A stretch of DNA of 64,000 nucleotides from Nymphaea colorata (Eukaryota > Streptophyta > Magnoliopsida > Nymphaeales > Nymphaeaceae): the NCBI RefSeq assembly GCF_008831285.2, contig NC_045140.1, forward strand, positions 2,087,528 through 2,151,527, in the 5' to 3' direction. The translations under genes were made by a program, and so were the position numbers. The notes beneath the pieces were generated by a model. It did no database searches and had not been told where the DNA came from. It saw nothing but the letters and a program-made list of their open reading frames with translations. This document shows positions 19,881-30,860 of the stretch, in pieces. Positions within the stretch are counted from its first letter, which is position 1; the number at the start of each line of letters is the position of its first letter.

Positions 19881-22084
19881 ATCACCTCTGCATGTTATCT
19901 CAAGCTTTTTGAAAAGATTGGCTTCTTAGCTTTTGCTTCCCCACGTTAAATTTCCTTCTTCGTTTTCCTGGTAACTCCATATGGAGGCCACACACTTTCT
20001 AGTCTTCCTCGGATGCAGGTTTCGTCCACTGGAAATGATCAGGAGCACTTACCTAACTTTCTAAGCAAAGTAATCAGAGCATTCACCTATTCTTTAATGG
20101 AAAACGACCAGTGGAAAGCACATGCCTTGCATGAGAGATGCTGCCATGATGGGCAACCTTGCAGTAATTTACGAAAAGATAATCACTTTTTTAACAATTA
20201 AAAACAATTATCTGCTTCTAACTTTTTTGTTGAAGCAGAAAGGATGGTAGAGCATGACAAGGCATATCACATGCACAGTTGCGTGGAAAAGTTAATTTAT
20301 TGCACAGTCGCTTCCTCCAAGAGCTTCGTTTCATGCGATGCACTGCTTCTTGCTGCAACTTCGAAGAAGCGTGTGTTGCGTCGCAGCCTGCGACGCAGAA
20401 GCCAGAGGACCACATTTGGCCACGTTCCCTTCTGTCTCCCTCTCCAATGGATCTCACCTCAGTGGTTTTGAACTTGTTTTTACAGACCCACTGTTTGATT
20501 TGATTCGATGATCGTTGGTAAACTCGTGATTTGGATTTGATTCCGCTGAAAACTGAGTTTTGAACTTGTTTTTACACATCTACTATTTTATTGATTTGAT
20601 GATAATTCGTAAACTCGAAGTTGACTTGGGAATTTTGTTGGATTAAGACATAAATTTGTATAGTGCATTTTTTTCTTTGTAAATAGATGAAAAAAGGTAA
20701 TTAAGCACATTGGGTATTCACATTTGGTTTTTTTTTTCATCAAGTAAAACTGAGCAACATGTAACATGTAATATGAGTTTTCGTGTATATTTAGTAAAGT
20801 TTATGATATTTCACCATTTAAAAAACAACAAACTCCAATATTCAGCTATGCACAATAAATAAATAACATATAATTAGTTGACAATCCTAGCTGACACGGC
20901 AGAACCCACATTATAGAGTAATTAGTACGTCCTAGACTCTTTGAATGCAACTATTAACGGTTTTTTTTAGACCGAACATTATAGATATGATTTTAATAAT
21001 ATATTGATGAGAAACATATATTAAGCTAATCATTTTTTGGAACATAACCTCAAAAATTTCATCATTGAGAAATCACCATTTTGTCGTGAAAACAAATTAA
21101 ACTAAAACAAGTTTTATAAACATATAATAATGTTTTTATTTTGTTTAACATATATTTTATCAAAAAAATCAATTTTTGTGCCTAACCTAGCAATTTAGGA
21201 TCTATCAGTTATGCATATATATAAATTAAAATCAATCAGCTATCTCTATAACCGGATGGTTATTTTTCATTTTGTGTTGTTAAAAACTGTTACAAAAAAG
21301 TGTATTTTATTGCTAAAAACTGTGGCAAACAGTCACAAATGCACCTTTTGGGTGGTTTATTGGAATATAAAATGAGAAAGTAACCATCGGACGGCATTGG
21401 TATATTTGACAAGAAAGTTTTTGTGTTAGTGTTTCTTGTTTTTCAACAAAAAAAAACAGATGAGAAAGTTACTTTTTTGACCATGTTGTTTAATATTTGT
21501 AGTCGGAAAAGCAAAGTTGAATTTAAAAGACTGCCTCAGACCATTTACTTCACAATGCTCTACACGACGAGTTTCTTTATTCCAAAAGGTTAATTTCAAA
21601 GGGAAAAAAATATAATTATATCTGGGCGGTTGAATCAATGAGACCGCCGATTAGTTGGGGTGTCTTTGTCCAATTTACTTACAAAATTATGAACTGCTAT
21701 AAATGAGCGCGTAAAGTCATTTTCTCTGCTCATTTCTTCTTTTCTCCAAATTCATTTATGTGGCTGTCGATTTTTTAAATTTCATTTATGTTGCTTCCTT
21801 CCTTTCAGGCCGTCTTAGCTCCCAAAAAGGAAAAATAACTTCCACAAAGCTGTCGTCGTCCGTACGAGTCTCATTTTCTTTGTTGAAAATTGTTCTCACC
21901 CCTTTCTCCTATTTTTCCCATAAAAGGGAAAAGTTTTCACTTTGGTGCTGCGCTGTTGGGCGCTGTGGCATGTTCGAGTTATAGATGGATGGGAATCGAG
22001 GTGATCGGAATCTTTAAGGTGTTGTTTGGCAACAGTAACAATTTCATGAATCTGCCTCAAAATTGAGATATATTATTGGCAAGG

Positions 22085-22520
22085 GTGAAGGAAGGGGGTG
22101 AGCCACCTAGGCCATGGCTCCACCACAATTATTTAAAAAAAAAAATACATTGAAAAATTTTAAATATTTTATTATGTAATGTATTTTTTATATTTGGGTT
22201 TAGTTTGGTCCTGTAAACAGAATGTTTTATGAATTTACTCAAATTTTAAGGGATACTCATTTGCTATTTGGAGCCAAATTGTAATGTGTTTTTTCTAATG
22301 TACCCCATTTCAAGGGAAACCAATTGCAACATTTTGGTGTGGCTTAGCTTAGTGTGGGCTCATATAGGAAGTTGTTCATGGGGACCCACATAATTCATTT
22401 TATTTATATATTGGTTCATTCATATAATTTGGTTTATTACATATTAGTGTCTCTTAAAACTAACATTTTCTTATATTAGTGCCCCTTCAGTCGCAAATAT
22501 CTGGCTCCGCCACTGATTTG
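22085..22520. repeat. Dispersed repeat remnant ending TGGCTCCGCCACTG
   Basis: AT-rich and non-coding. It ends TATTAGTGCCCCTTCAGTCG followed by the TGGCTCCGCCACTG motif. Its last 150 bases align loosely with 26269-26425. No terminal inverted repeat or target duplication was recognised. Confidence 0.5.
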
Positions 22521-22616
22521 CTTGGATAAGTGTTTGGATAATTCAATCTCAAAAGTTGAACCACCCATTGAATCCTTTTATATATGCCCATTAGAGTCTT
22601 CTAGCATCGGTCTACC

Positions 22617-22750
22617 TGGTAGGCATGCATGGAGAAGATCGAGTTGCGTGCATAAGGTTGTGCATGCGCAAGTATGCACCATGGTAGGCATGACATGCAT
22701 GGAGAAGATCGAGTTGCGTGCATAAAATTGTGCATGCACAAGTATGCACA
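22617..22750. repeat. Tandem pair, about 67-bp unit
   Basis: Two adjacent copies share GGCATGCATGGAGAAGATCG and GTTGCGTGCATAA, then TTGTGCATGC and CAAGTATGCAC. They differ by a few bases. Confidence 0.85.
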
Positions 22751-22920
22751 AGAAGGGGGCTTGAGGCATTTTTGAAATTTTTTTTTAAAGTAATGTACAT
22801 TTTAAACTTTTTAACTTTTTCACAACCTATTTTCTCTTTTTTTTTTAAGTTTCTTTTTTTTTTTGTTAAACAGAGTATTTTGGTCATTGCACACCTCTAT
22901 GCACAAAAACTTTTAGTGTA
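22740..22920. repeat. Dispersed repeat shared with 44330-44510
   Basis: Both loci have a GTATGCAC/ATATGCACC start, a purine stretch, a 'TTTTTCACAA' block, a T-rich run with AAGTTTCTT, then GTATTTTGGT and a second CACC/GCAC motif. The similarity is about 150 bases long and suggests a non-autonomous element family. Confidence 0.4.
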
Positions 22921-23104
22921 CAGAACATAACCAATTTTGGCATGGAAAATCTGTTCCTTAGGTCTTGAATCCCATAAAAAAAAAAATTAATAGGATGTGG
23001 CTTGTTGACTGTTCCGTGTGTATGTGACTATCGATTTAATACCTTATTGTCTATTTATATAGATGTTTACCTTTTTCTATTTTTTTAGTAAATGGGCAAA
23101 TAAT

Positions 23105-23280
23105 GAGAGGGTGGAAATCAGGAGGGCAGCTGGGGCCATGGCCTTTATGATATTTAAACCAAAAAATTACCAGCGAAACTTTTTAAAAAAAATTATTTGG
23201 CCCCCGTCAAAATTTTTAAATACATAAATAGATGCCTGTGAAAATTTTTCTTCCTCCCAACTCAATACATAAAATATTTT
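23105..23280. repeat. Dispersed repeat remnant
   Basis: A GGGCAGCTGGGGCCATGGCC start is followed by an AT-rich core with TTGGCCCCCGTCAAAA. It resembles the layout at 14290-14475 and is non-coding. Confidence 0.35.
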
Positions 23281-23610
23281 ATTTGCAATCTAACCATATA
23301 AATATGATCTTATAAAAGCGTTTTTGGTTAAGTCAGTCATTTTCTTTTGCAAATAATGTTTTTTAAATAAGAAAAATATGAATGGCTCTTATGACATCAA
23401 AATTTAAGAGTAAAAAGAACAATTTTACTTACAAAAAAAATGACTTAAACTAAAACATGATATACATTAACTTAGTGTTTAAATACATTAGAAGGTTCAC
23501 ATTTTGTTGACTACACTTTTTAACACAAATTTGAGAGGTCTAGTTTTTATCCCTTATCTTAAGTGGTGTGGTATTTTCCAATCACTACATATGTGTCAAA
23601 AGTTTTGAGA

Positions 23611-23611
<1 letters not shown>

Positions 23612-23700
<89 letters not shown>
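23612..23700. repeat. Long (AT)n microsatellite
   Basis: About 44 perfect AT units. It ends in a CAAGACAATT flank. Confidence 0.95.
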
Positions 23701-23702
<2 letters not shown>

Positions 23703-23868
23703 AGACAATTTAACCATTTAGCTGACTCTTTCATTGTCCCCTAAGGTTTCACACAATTTTATATAAAGAATCGAACTATGGAAATGTTATATGCCATGAA
23801 AGACGAGCCTTCGTCTTTAACTCTGCCATCCATGGAGTCTATGACATAAAAAAAAATCATACCGATTT

Positions 23869-24200
23869 TGACATTCGCATGACCAGATCAATATATGTGT
23901 ATATATGTGTCTGTGTATGCATGTATGAGAGATGAAGAAAGAGGAAGACTATATATATATATGACATTCGTGTGACCAGATCAATATATGTGTATATATG
24001 TATCTGTGTGTATGTATATGTATATGTGTTTGTGTGCATGTATGAGAGACGAAGAAAGAGAAAGACTATATATATATATATGATATTCGTGTGACCAGAT
24101 CAATATATGTGTATATATGTGTCTCTATGTATGTATGTGTATATGTGTTTGTGTGCATGTATGAGAGACGAAGAAAGAGAAAGACTATACATATATATGT
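23869..24200. repeat. Minisatellite, about 90-118-bp unit, three copies
   Basis: Each copy starts GACATTCG/GATATTCG and continues TGTGACCAGATCAATATATG. It then carries a TG/TA-rich middle and GCATGTATGAGAGACGAAGA before an (AT)n end. Copies start near 23869, 23960 and 24080. The first is shorter because part of the TG/TA middle is absent. The unit ends in the AT run, which probably drives length change. Confidence 0.88.
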
Positions 24201-24779
24201 GTGTGTGTGTTTCTTTATCCTTAAATAAGGAAGGTTGTGGTTGTTGGTGTGGAACTTGCATGGACAGCCCATGACGGACTTCATGGACGTTGTGCAGCAC
24301 AAACAAGTCCGTCGATCAAGGATTTGGAAACACATGTGAAACACTCAATGCCATGTATAAACCCGATATGTATGTGTATGTGTGGTTCTGTGGGTGCGTG
24401 TGAAAGAGGAAGGGATCGAGGAGAATAAAGCAACTGTTTGATAGGTTTCCTAGGACCTCACTTTCGATCGAACATATTTTTTAATCAAAATGAATACACC
24501 ATCTTTTTCTTTATGTAGAACTCTAGCTATGGTAACTCACACACCGGATAAAACTAAAAGTGCATACAAATTCGAGGTTTAGAGAACATATCTTGATCAA
24601 AAGAACAAGATTGACTGCTATTGAACCAACTACGTGGACAGATTTGATCAAAAAGCACATGAATGCAGCTATGAGATGGTACCATTCTTATAATAAAACT
24701 ACTTCAAGAGATTGGTTGATTCACTGATGCTGTAAAAGTATTAGAAATGGGATTGTAATTGAATGCAGAATTATGGAAT

Positions 24780-25270
24780 ACTAGTTTTAGTGTTTCATGA
24801 ATCTGCCTCATTCTTAAGTTTGATTCACGGGACATTCTTGTAGTATCGTTGATACCAAAAGACCTTGGTCATCTAGCATCAAGGACACTCTGCGAGTGTC
24901 CCATGTATCTGCTCAATCTTTAGGGTTCAGGGCTGATTCATGGGACACTCATAGGGTGTCTTTGTTATGAAATGACCCCTGTTATTGTCCAGTGATTCTT
25001 CTTCAATGTAGGCAAATATGTTACAGGATTTCATGAATTTGCCTCATTTTTTTTTAGCAATTTTACCAGACTTAGGGCTGATTAATGTGACACTCACAGG
25101 GCGTCCTTGATACCAAACGACCCTTGGCACAAATAATAGATTGTTATTGTCCAATGATTCTTTCTCAAATTTAGGCAAATTCATAGACACTATACTACAG
25201 AATTTCATGAATTTGCTTCAATTTTTTGAGCAATTTCACTAAAAAATAATAATTTGTTACTGATGCCAAA
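24780..25270. repeat. Degenerate direct repeats around TTTCATGAATTTGCCTCA
   Basis: Three or four diverged units repeat a pattern: TTTCATGAATYTGCYTCA, then GGGCTGATTYATGGGACACT, then GATACCAAAAGACC, then TTGTCCARTGATTCTT. Units are about 130-170 bases long. A related start is near 22040. Possibly nested non-autonomous transposons. Confidence 0.5.
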
Positions 25271-26199
25271 TAGCCTTTAAGGGTCTCAAACGTTTCGCCA
25301 AGTTACTTGTGTAAAAACAACGTCACACAGGGAGCACATATGCATGCCAATGGGCATATACTGGATCAAATAATAGCCATGAGTATGTTTGGTGTTTTTC
25401 CTCTCTTCCTTATTTCATAATTTATATATAAAAATCGACACTGAATAGTGAGGCTCCGAAATCAAGGACCTAGACCCTATGAGGACAAGAAGTTGGGTGG
25501 GACTTCGGCCTTCATCAAGATGGTCGATCTTTCTCGCTCACCCGAAACAAAGCCGGAGTGGACGAAAAAGACACTAAAACTCTGAAACATGAGCAAGCAT
25601 ATTCCTCACATGGATTGGACTTCGAGCCCACTTTGCCATGCTCGATTGCAAGAACTTTGCTTTGCCATTACTCTCGTCGTGCAGTACTCCAGCATGTGGA
25701 ATCTGCACCTCAATCTAAGCTAACCAAGTCAATCTCGTCGCCCAGAGGGAACTTCCCACTAACTCATTACACGTTCATCTAAGCATCGACGGACTTAATT
25801 CGCGCTTTCCAATGCAGTGGCGATGCCTAAACCAGAGCTTTGCTTTAACAGATTTGGTTCATATAATGTGATGCGATGCGATGCTATAAAATACAAAAAA
25901 AAATGTGCATTGGATAAAGCTTCGTGATCTTAATAGTCAATTCCCTTTCCATGCAGGTCAGACAAAGTGGTGCAAGTGGACAATATAAGAACACATCATG
26001 TGCATGGCATTAGCATGGAGAATCTCATGATCGGATGACGCGTTTCGGCCGGAACCGTGGAATGGATCTTCATAATAAAGTGTTTGTGATCTTTCCGCAT
26101 GCCGAGGACATGTACATACAGAATATATGTATATGTATCCTTAGTGGGACACATATATTCTGATAAGTTGGGAGACAGATTAATTAACTAGAAAGTTTG

Positions 26200-26430
26200 A
26201 GCAGAGCCAGATCTGAAATGCTGGCAAGGTAAACACATCGAATATTTGTGGCCGCGGCCGAACTACGTGTGGGCTTGTGTGGGCAGTTGCCCTGTGTTCG
26301 CAAAAACATTTTGAAAACGTACTTTATTCTATTCGCATGTCTGTTTCTCTATATAATTTAGTTTGTTAAATATTGGTGTGCCTCAAGTTTAAGATTGTGT
26401 CTTTAGCCACAAATTTCTAAGACTACCGCT
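26200..26430. repeat. Dispersed repeat remnant
   Basis: It starts GAGCAGAGCCAG, carries GGGCAGTTGCCC and an AT-rich core, and ends TTAGCCACAAATTTCT. It aligns loosely with 22360-22520. Confidence 0.45.
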
Positions 26431-27579
26431 TATTCATGGTGTCATCCGAAAGTTCATATGTGGAGTTAAAAATATGGAGTCTTTGTTGTACTCGCGAAAT
26501 TAAATATGCCGAAGTCAAAAGATACTTTTTTTTTTCCTTGTAAGATTACGAAAATAGGTTACTTGATCCTTAGAGATGAAGAGAAAATGAGAGATAATGC
26601 AAAGAGGTTGAAGTCTCTCCCCTTTTCTCCTGCCTTCAAGGTCGAAGGTTGCTTTGGGACTTGAGTAGAGAGCGGTGGGGTAACTATATGGTGATTATTG
26701 TGGGCAATTGCCCACACCAACCTCTTAAAAGTATATATATATCCCACCTAAACAAGTGTTTTTCGTGCTCACTTTCAATGCCATGAGAGAGAAAGAGAGA
26801 GAATACATAAGTGTGTCATATCGAAGGCTACCAAATCAAGTGCTTTACTTGGAACTTGTTCTAAACAATGCAACCCTGCTTGGTTCTTATGGACAATATG
26901 TATATAGGCATCCTTAATATATATATATATATATAGGTCCAAGTAGACATATATTAAAACCATGCTTTATGAATCCAACGAATATCCTATTTCTAGATTC
27001 AATTGAAATTTGCTTTTATCTTTTATATACCCAAACAAATTCTAATTTCATAATCCAAGTAGTTGAATATGGTGGCAGTTACAGTTGATCCGTATCTATG
27101 CTCTTGATGCTTCCAGTGATGTCGACTCTGAGGTCGCCAAGTCAAGCCAGAGTTAGACCTAACCGAGCGCATCTGATGTGGTGGGCTGGACGAGTTTGAC
27201 TTTGACCAGGAGATCCAATGGTGGTGGTCCTCACTTGGAGGCCCAGGGCTCCACGTGAGCAGCACACTTACTTTAGCCAACATAATCATTATTTAATACA
27301 GGTTTCATTATCAACGGGAAACGAATTATTAACTATTGTCATTACGTAATTAATCAGAAATAATATACATATATATATTAATTAATAAACCAATAAATGA
27401 GAGAGCAGGCCAACCATCCCGATCAGCAGAAATCTACCCTCGATGTTCATCCGAATGGACGATTTTGAGCCTTGACTTTTATCACGAAAATGCCCCTTCA
27501 TGGTGCATTGGTTTCCTTCCCATCCCTGCCCTTAATTTGGGTCAATGGATCGGGTCACCCTGAACCGGTAGCGTAGATA

Positions 27580-27745
27580 CATATCGGCTGGCATGGATAG
27601 TTGCCTACGCTACCAACAAAATTTTTATTTATATTTACATAAATTTCTTATAATTATTTACTTATTTATATATGTTATGTTCCTTCGTAAATAGGAATTC
27701 CTATAACAGTGCCTCATAATAAAAAATTTTTGACTCCACCCTTAC
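27580..27745. repeat. Dispersed repeat remnant
   Basis: An AT-rich core lies between GGCATGGATAGTTGCC and TTTTTGACTCCACCC. It has the same arrangement as 26200-26430 and is non-coding. Confidence 0.35.
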
Positions 27746-27870
27746 CGTGAACCTGTCTTATCCCTATTAACCTAATGAGTATGAGCTTAATGCTTGTATG
27801 GATACGAATCAGGCATTCATACATGACGAGACCGGGTAGGCCCCAACAATATATTCATCGAGCAGCTATG

Positions 27871-27871
<1 letters not shown>

Positions 27872-27926
<55 letters not shown>

Positions 27927-28060
27927 GAATTGATTCATCTAGTTACTACTATTGGAATTATATATATATACATATATGAGGAATTGATTCATCTAATTAC
28001 TACTACTGGAATTTTTAGTGGGAATTGGTTCATCTAGTTATTACTACTGGAATTTTTTGT
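27872..28060. repeat. (TA)n plus three tandem copies of a 45-bp unit
   Basis: About 26 TA units are followed by three copies of GGAATTGATTCATCTAGTTA-like sequence, each continuing CTACTACTGGAATT. The first two are separated by another short TA run. Confidence 0.85.
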
Positions 28061-30369
28061 GTTCTTTTCATACATTCTTCAACTATTCTTTATCTCGCTC
28101 TCTTTTTTCTCATTTTTTTCATGTTCAAAATCATCATCTCTACCATAAGATTGATAGATTCTAGAAAGAGAATGCGACTTGAAAGTCAATGCAAACACAT
28201 GCATATATACTTTCGCATATTTGATGCGCTTTATTCGATAGGCCCATATCAAGGTTTAGATCAGATTCCCACCTGGGATTTAGGCATATTTGATCGGATA
28301 TAACGGACGGATCAAATCTCGGGTCTGCAATCAGTTACGTATCCAATTCTTCCTTGTGACATGCATGAAGCTGTTGTTTATTTGGAAGTTTGAGATGATT
28401 TAATGTACTACCTTTTCGCCATAAATTCAAATATGCGCCTCGTATTTTTTTTTATTTCCCCCACCTGTGCTGAAAGTTGTTAAAGAAGGTCGGACCTCTA
28501 TCATTGCCTTTTAACTCCTCGCATTATTTAGGTCACAATAATGGGAACAACAATTTTACATATACATATATAATATGTAAGGAGATGGTTGGAAGGTATT
28601 AACTTTCATGTTTTACAATCAGGAAGTAATATTTGTATGATGCATGGCATATATTACCTTTTAAATATGTATGTTATATTTATTACATATTATATACTTA
28701 ATAAAGGCAACTCAATTAAACAGAACCCATATATAGGCAGTAAACTATAAAATATGTTTTTGCTTTTTTAAGACAAGGGAACATGCAAGATATAGTTATA
28801 TGATTTTTTTTATTAAAAAACATGTTGTGTATCTAGGCTTTTGGAAATGTTTGGAAACTAATGGCCCAAAAAGTTAGGGGTTAGGCCAATTGGAGAGGGA
28901 CTTCATCCATATGTTCAAACCCAATTGTGGCCTTTTCCAAGGTTGGTGGCTTACCTTTCCTGTTTGAGAGAAAGTTTTTTGAAGTTTTCACTAGTCATGT
29001 TTCATTGGTCAATTGTACTGATTATTATGTCAAATATTAGTATGATCACATAATTGTTGAAAGTCAAATCCAAATTCTATCGAGTGTCATTTCTTAAATC
29101 TAAATATGATCCGATTTTGTAATCAAATGTTAAACTTTTTTCATATTGAACTTTTTTGAAAGGGGTTTGTCCGCATATTAGATCGAAATCTGATTCATTG
29201 ACATCTCTAGGATGCAAAGGTCAAACAATTGTCAGCATTTTGGATCCTGGAACTATCCGCACTTGCACTTCGTACCTCTGCCCATTGTTATTAAAATCGG
29301 TTTGAATCGGTCCGAATCGACAGTTTTGAGTCGAATAGGCTGTTGGATTCAATTCAACTGCCGATTCAAAACCTAATGAAAATCAGGCACTTCTTACGTT
29401 TTCCACTTTGTTGGTGCCTTTATTTTTTAATTTTATAATATGTTATAGAAACTAAATTTAAAACATCTTCAGTCAATCCGATTCGCAAACGATTCGGATT
29501 TTGATACGATTCACTTGATCCTTTGAACCATGTGGCTTTCTCATTGAATTCATAAACCGATTCTAACAACATTGCCTTCACCCGTACGAAAGTAGTGCTC
29601 GTACTTTCCAAAATTTACGAACCTTGGAATACCTTTGCGGACCGCTGAAAGGTATATGCAATTCTAATGTTGCAAACGAATATTCACCTGGGGGCACTTC
29701 GGTAATCTCGTTTCTGGCCGGGTACTTTAATACGCCGTCAACCTCACGATGACGCCCGTCTTAAGTAAGTGCGTGCGAGCGTTAGCGGTTGGTGCCACGT
29801 TATCTAACGTCGTTAGCAGATCCTCCCGTCAGCAAGCACGATATCTTTTCCCCTCGCATATCTTCGTCGCGCCAAAGACTGAGTCTTCATTACATGAGAA
29901 TCGAACGCACCCAGTCTGGGGTGGCAATAATTTCGGACCGTTGGATCCAAGAGATCGATCGTCTTGTGCGCTTCCCGAGGAGCCCCACTTCCCAGAGACA
30001 AGATTCAAAACTAGGTGAACTTACAGTTATTCCGTTCAACTTACCGATGGTTCAAAGGAATAGCATGAAAGTTAAATTGCCGATCATGTTCCTACCAGCC
30101 AACCAAACCAATCAACTATGTTGTACCCCTTGGGGCTAGTAGCAGACCCAAAATATTTTGGCTGAGAGACAATAATTGATCCTTCTCTTAAAAAAATGAG
30201 TGTTTGCGAGACAATAACTCAGGTTTGATGTGGGCATCACATGCAACTGAACTTAGCTAAACCTAAGTCCAGCTTAATCACAATTGAAGATTTCAATGGC
30301 TGGTGTAGCTTTTCTATTGCTTGGAGCGTGTTTCCAATTGTCTTCATAGTAGAAACCAGGAGTAGAGGT

Positions 30370-30860
30370 GAACACGAGCCGAATCGAGCCCGAGTTCAGT
30401 CAGCTTGGAGTCGGCTTGACTAATGAAACCTCGAGCTCGAGAATAGCTCGATGGAAGCCACTCGAGCTCGACTCGACCAAGGCTCGTTAAACTCGTTTGA
30501 ATAGAATTGATATTCATCGTTACTTATTGAGCTTGAGCTCAACTTGATTAAGGTTCAACAAACTTATTTGAATAGAATTAATATTTATCGTTATGTGTTG
30601 AGCTCAAGCTCAACTCGATTAATACTCGACAAACTCGTTTGAATAGAGTTGATATTCATCAGTATGTGTTGAGCTCAAGCTCAACTTGAGTAAGACTCGA
30701 CAAGCTTGTAAACTCGTTTGAATATATCGGCTTAATTAAGGCTCGAGCTCGACTTGGCAGTTACATATTGAGCTTGAATCCAACTCGATTATTTGAATGA
30801 ATCGGCTCATGAACTCGAGCTCGAACTCGTTCAAGTGTCAAGCTCGAGCTTGTTCATCCC
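30370..30860. repeat. Tandem repeat of about 71 bp with GAGCTC/CTCGAG cores
   Basis: Three consecutive units near 30505-30725 each read TAGAATTGATATTCATCGTT, then TTGAGCTYRAGCTCAACTYG, then an ACTCGTTTGAA end. They are flanked by denser CTCGAGCTCGACTCG sequence. Some frames stay open across units by chance, but there is no gene. Similar words occur at 51421-51640. Confidence 0.85.

Noticed and set aside
23857..24344. Minus-strand frames rich in Thr/His/Tyr over the minisatellite
   Set aside because: They are translations of TG/TA repeats, not proteins.
29749..30139. Two overlapping plus-strand frames of 89 and 116 codons
   Set aside because: The composition is locally GC-rich and both frames are open, but no domain, signal or splice context supports a gene.
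30370..30860. Open frames across the CTCGAG/GAGCTC repeats
   Set aside because: The frames are a by-product of the tandem unit and contain stops between units. No gene.
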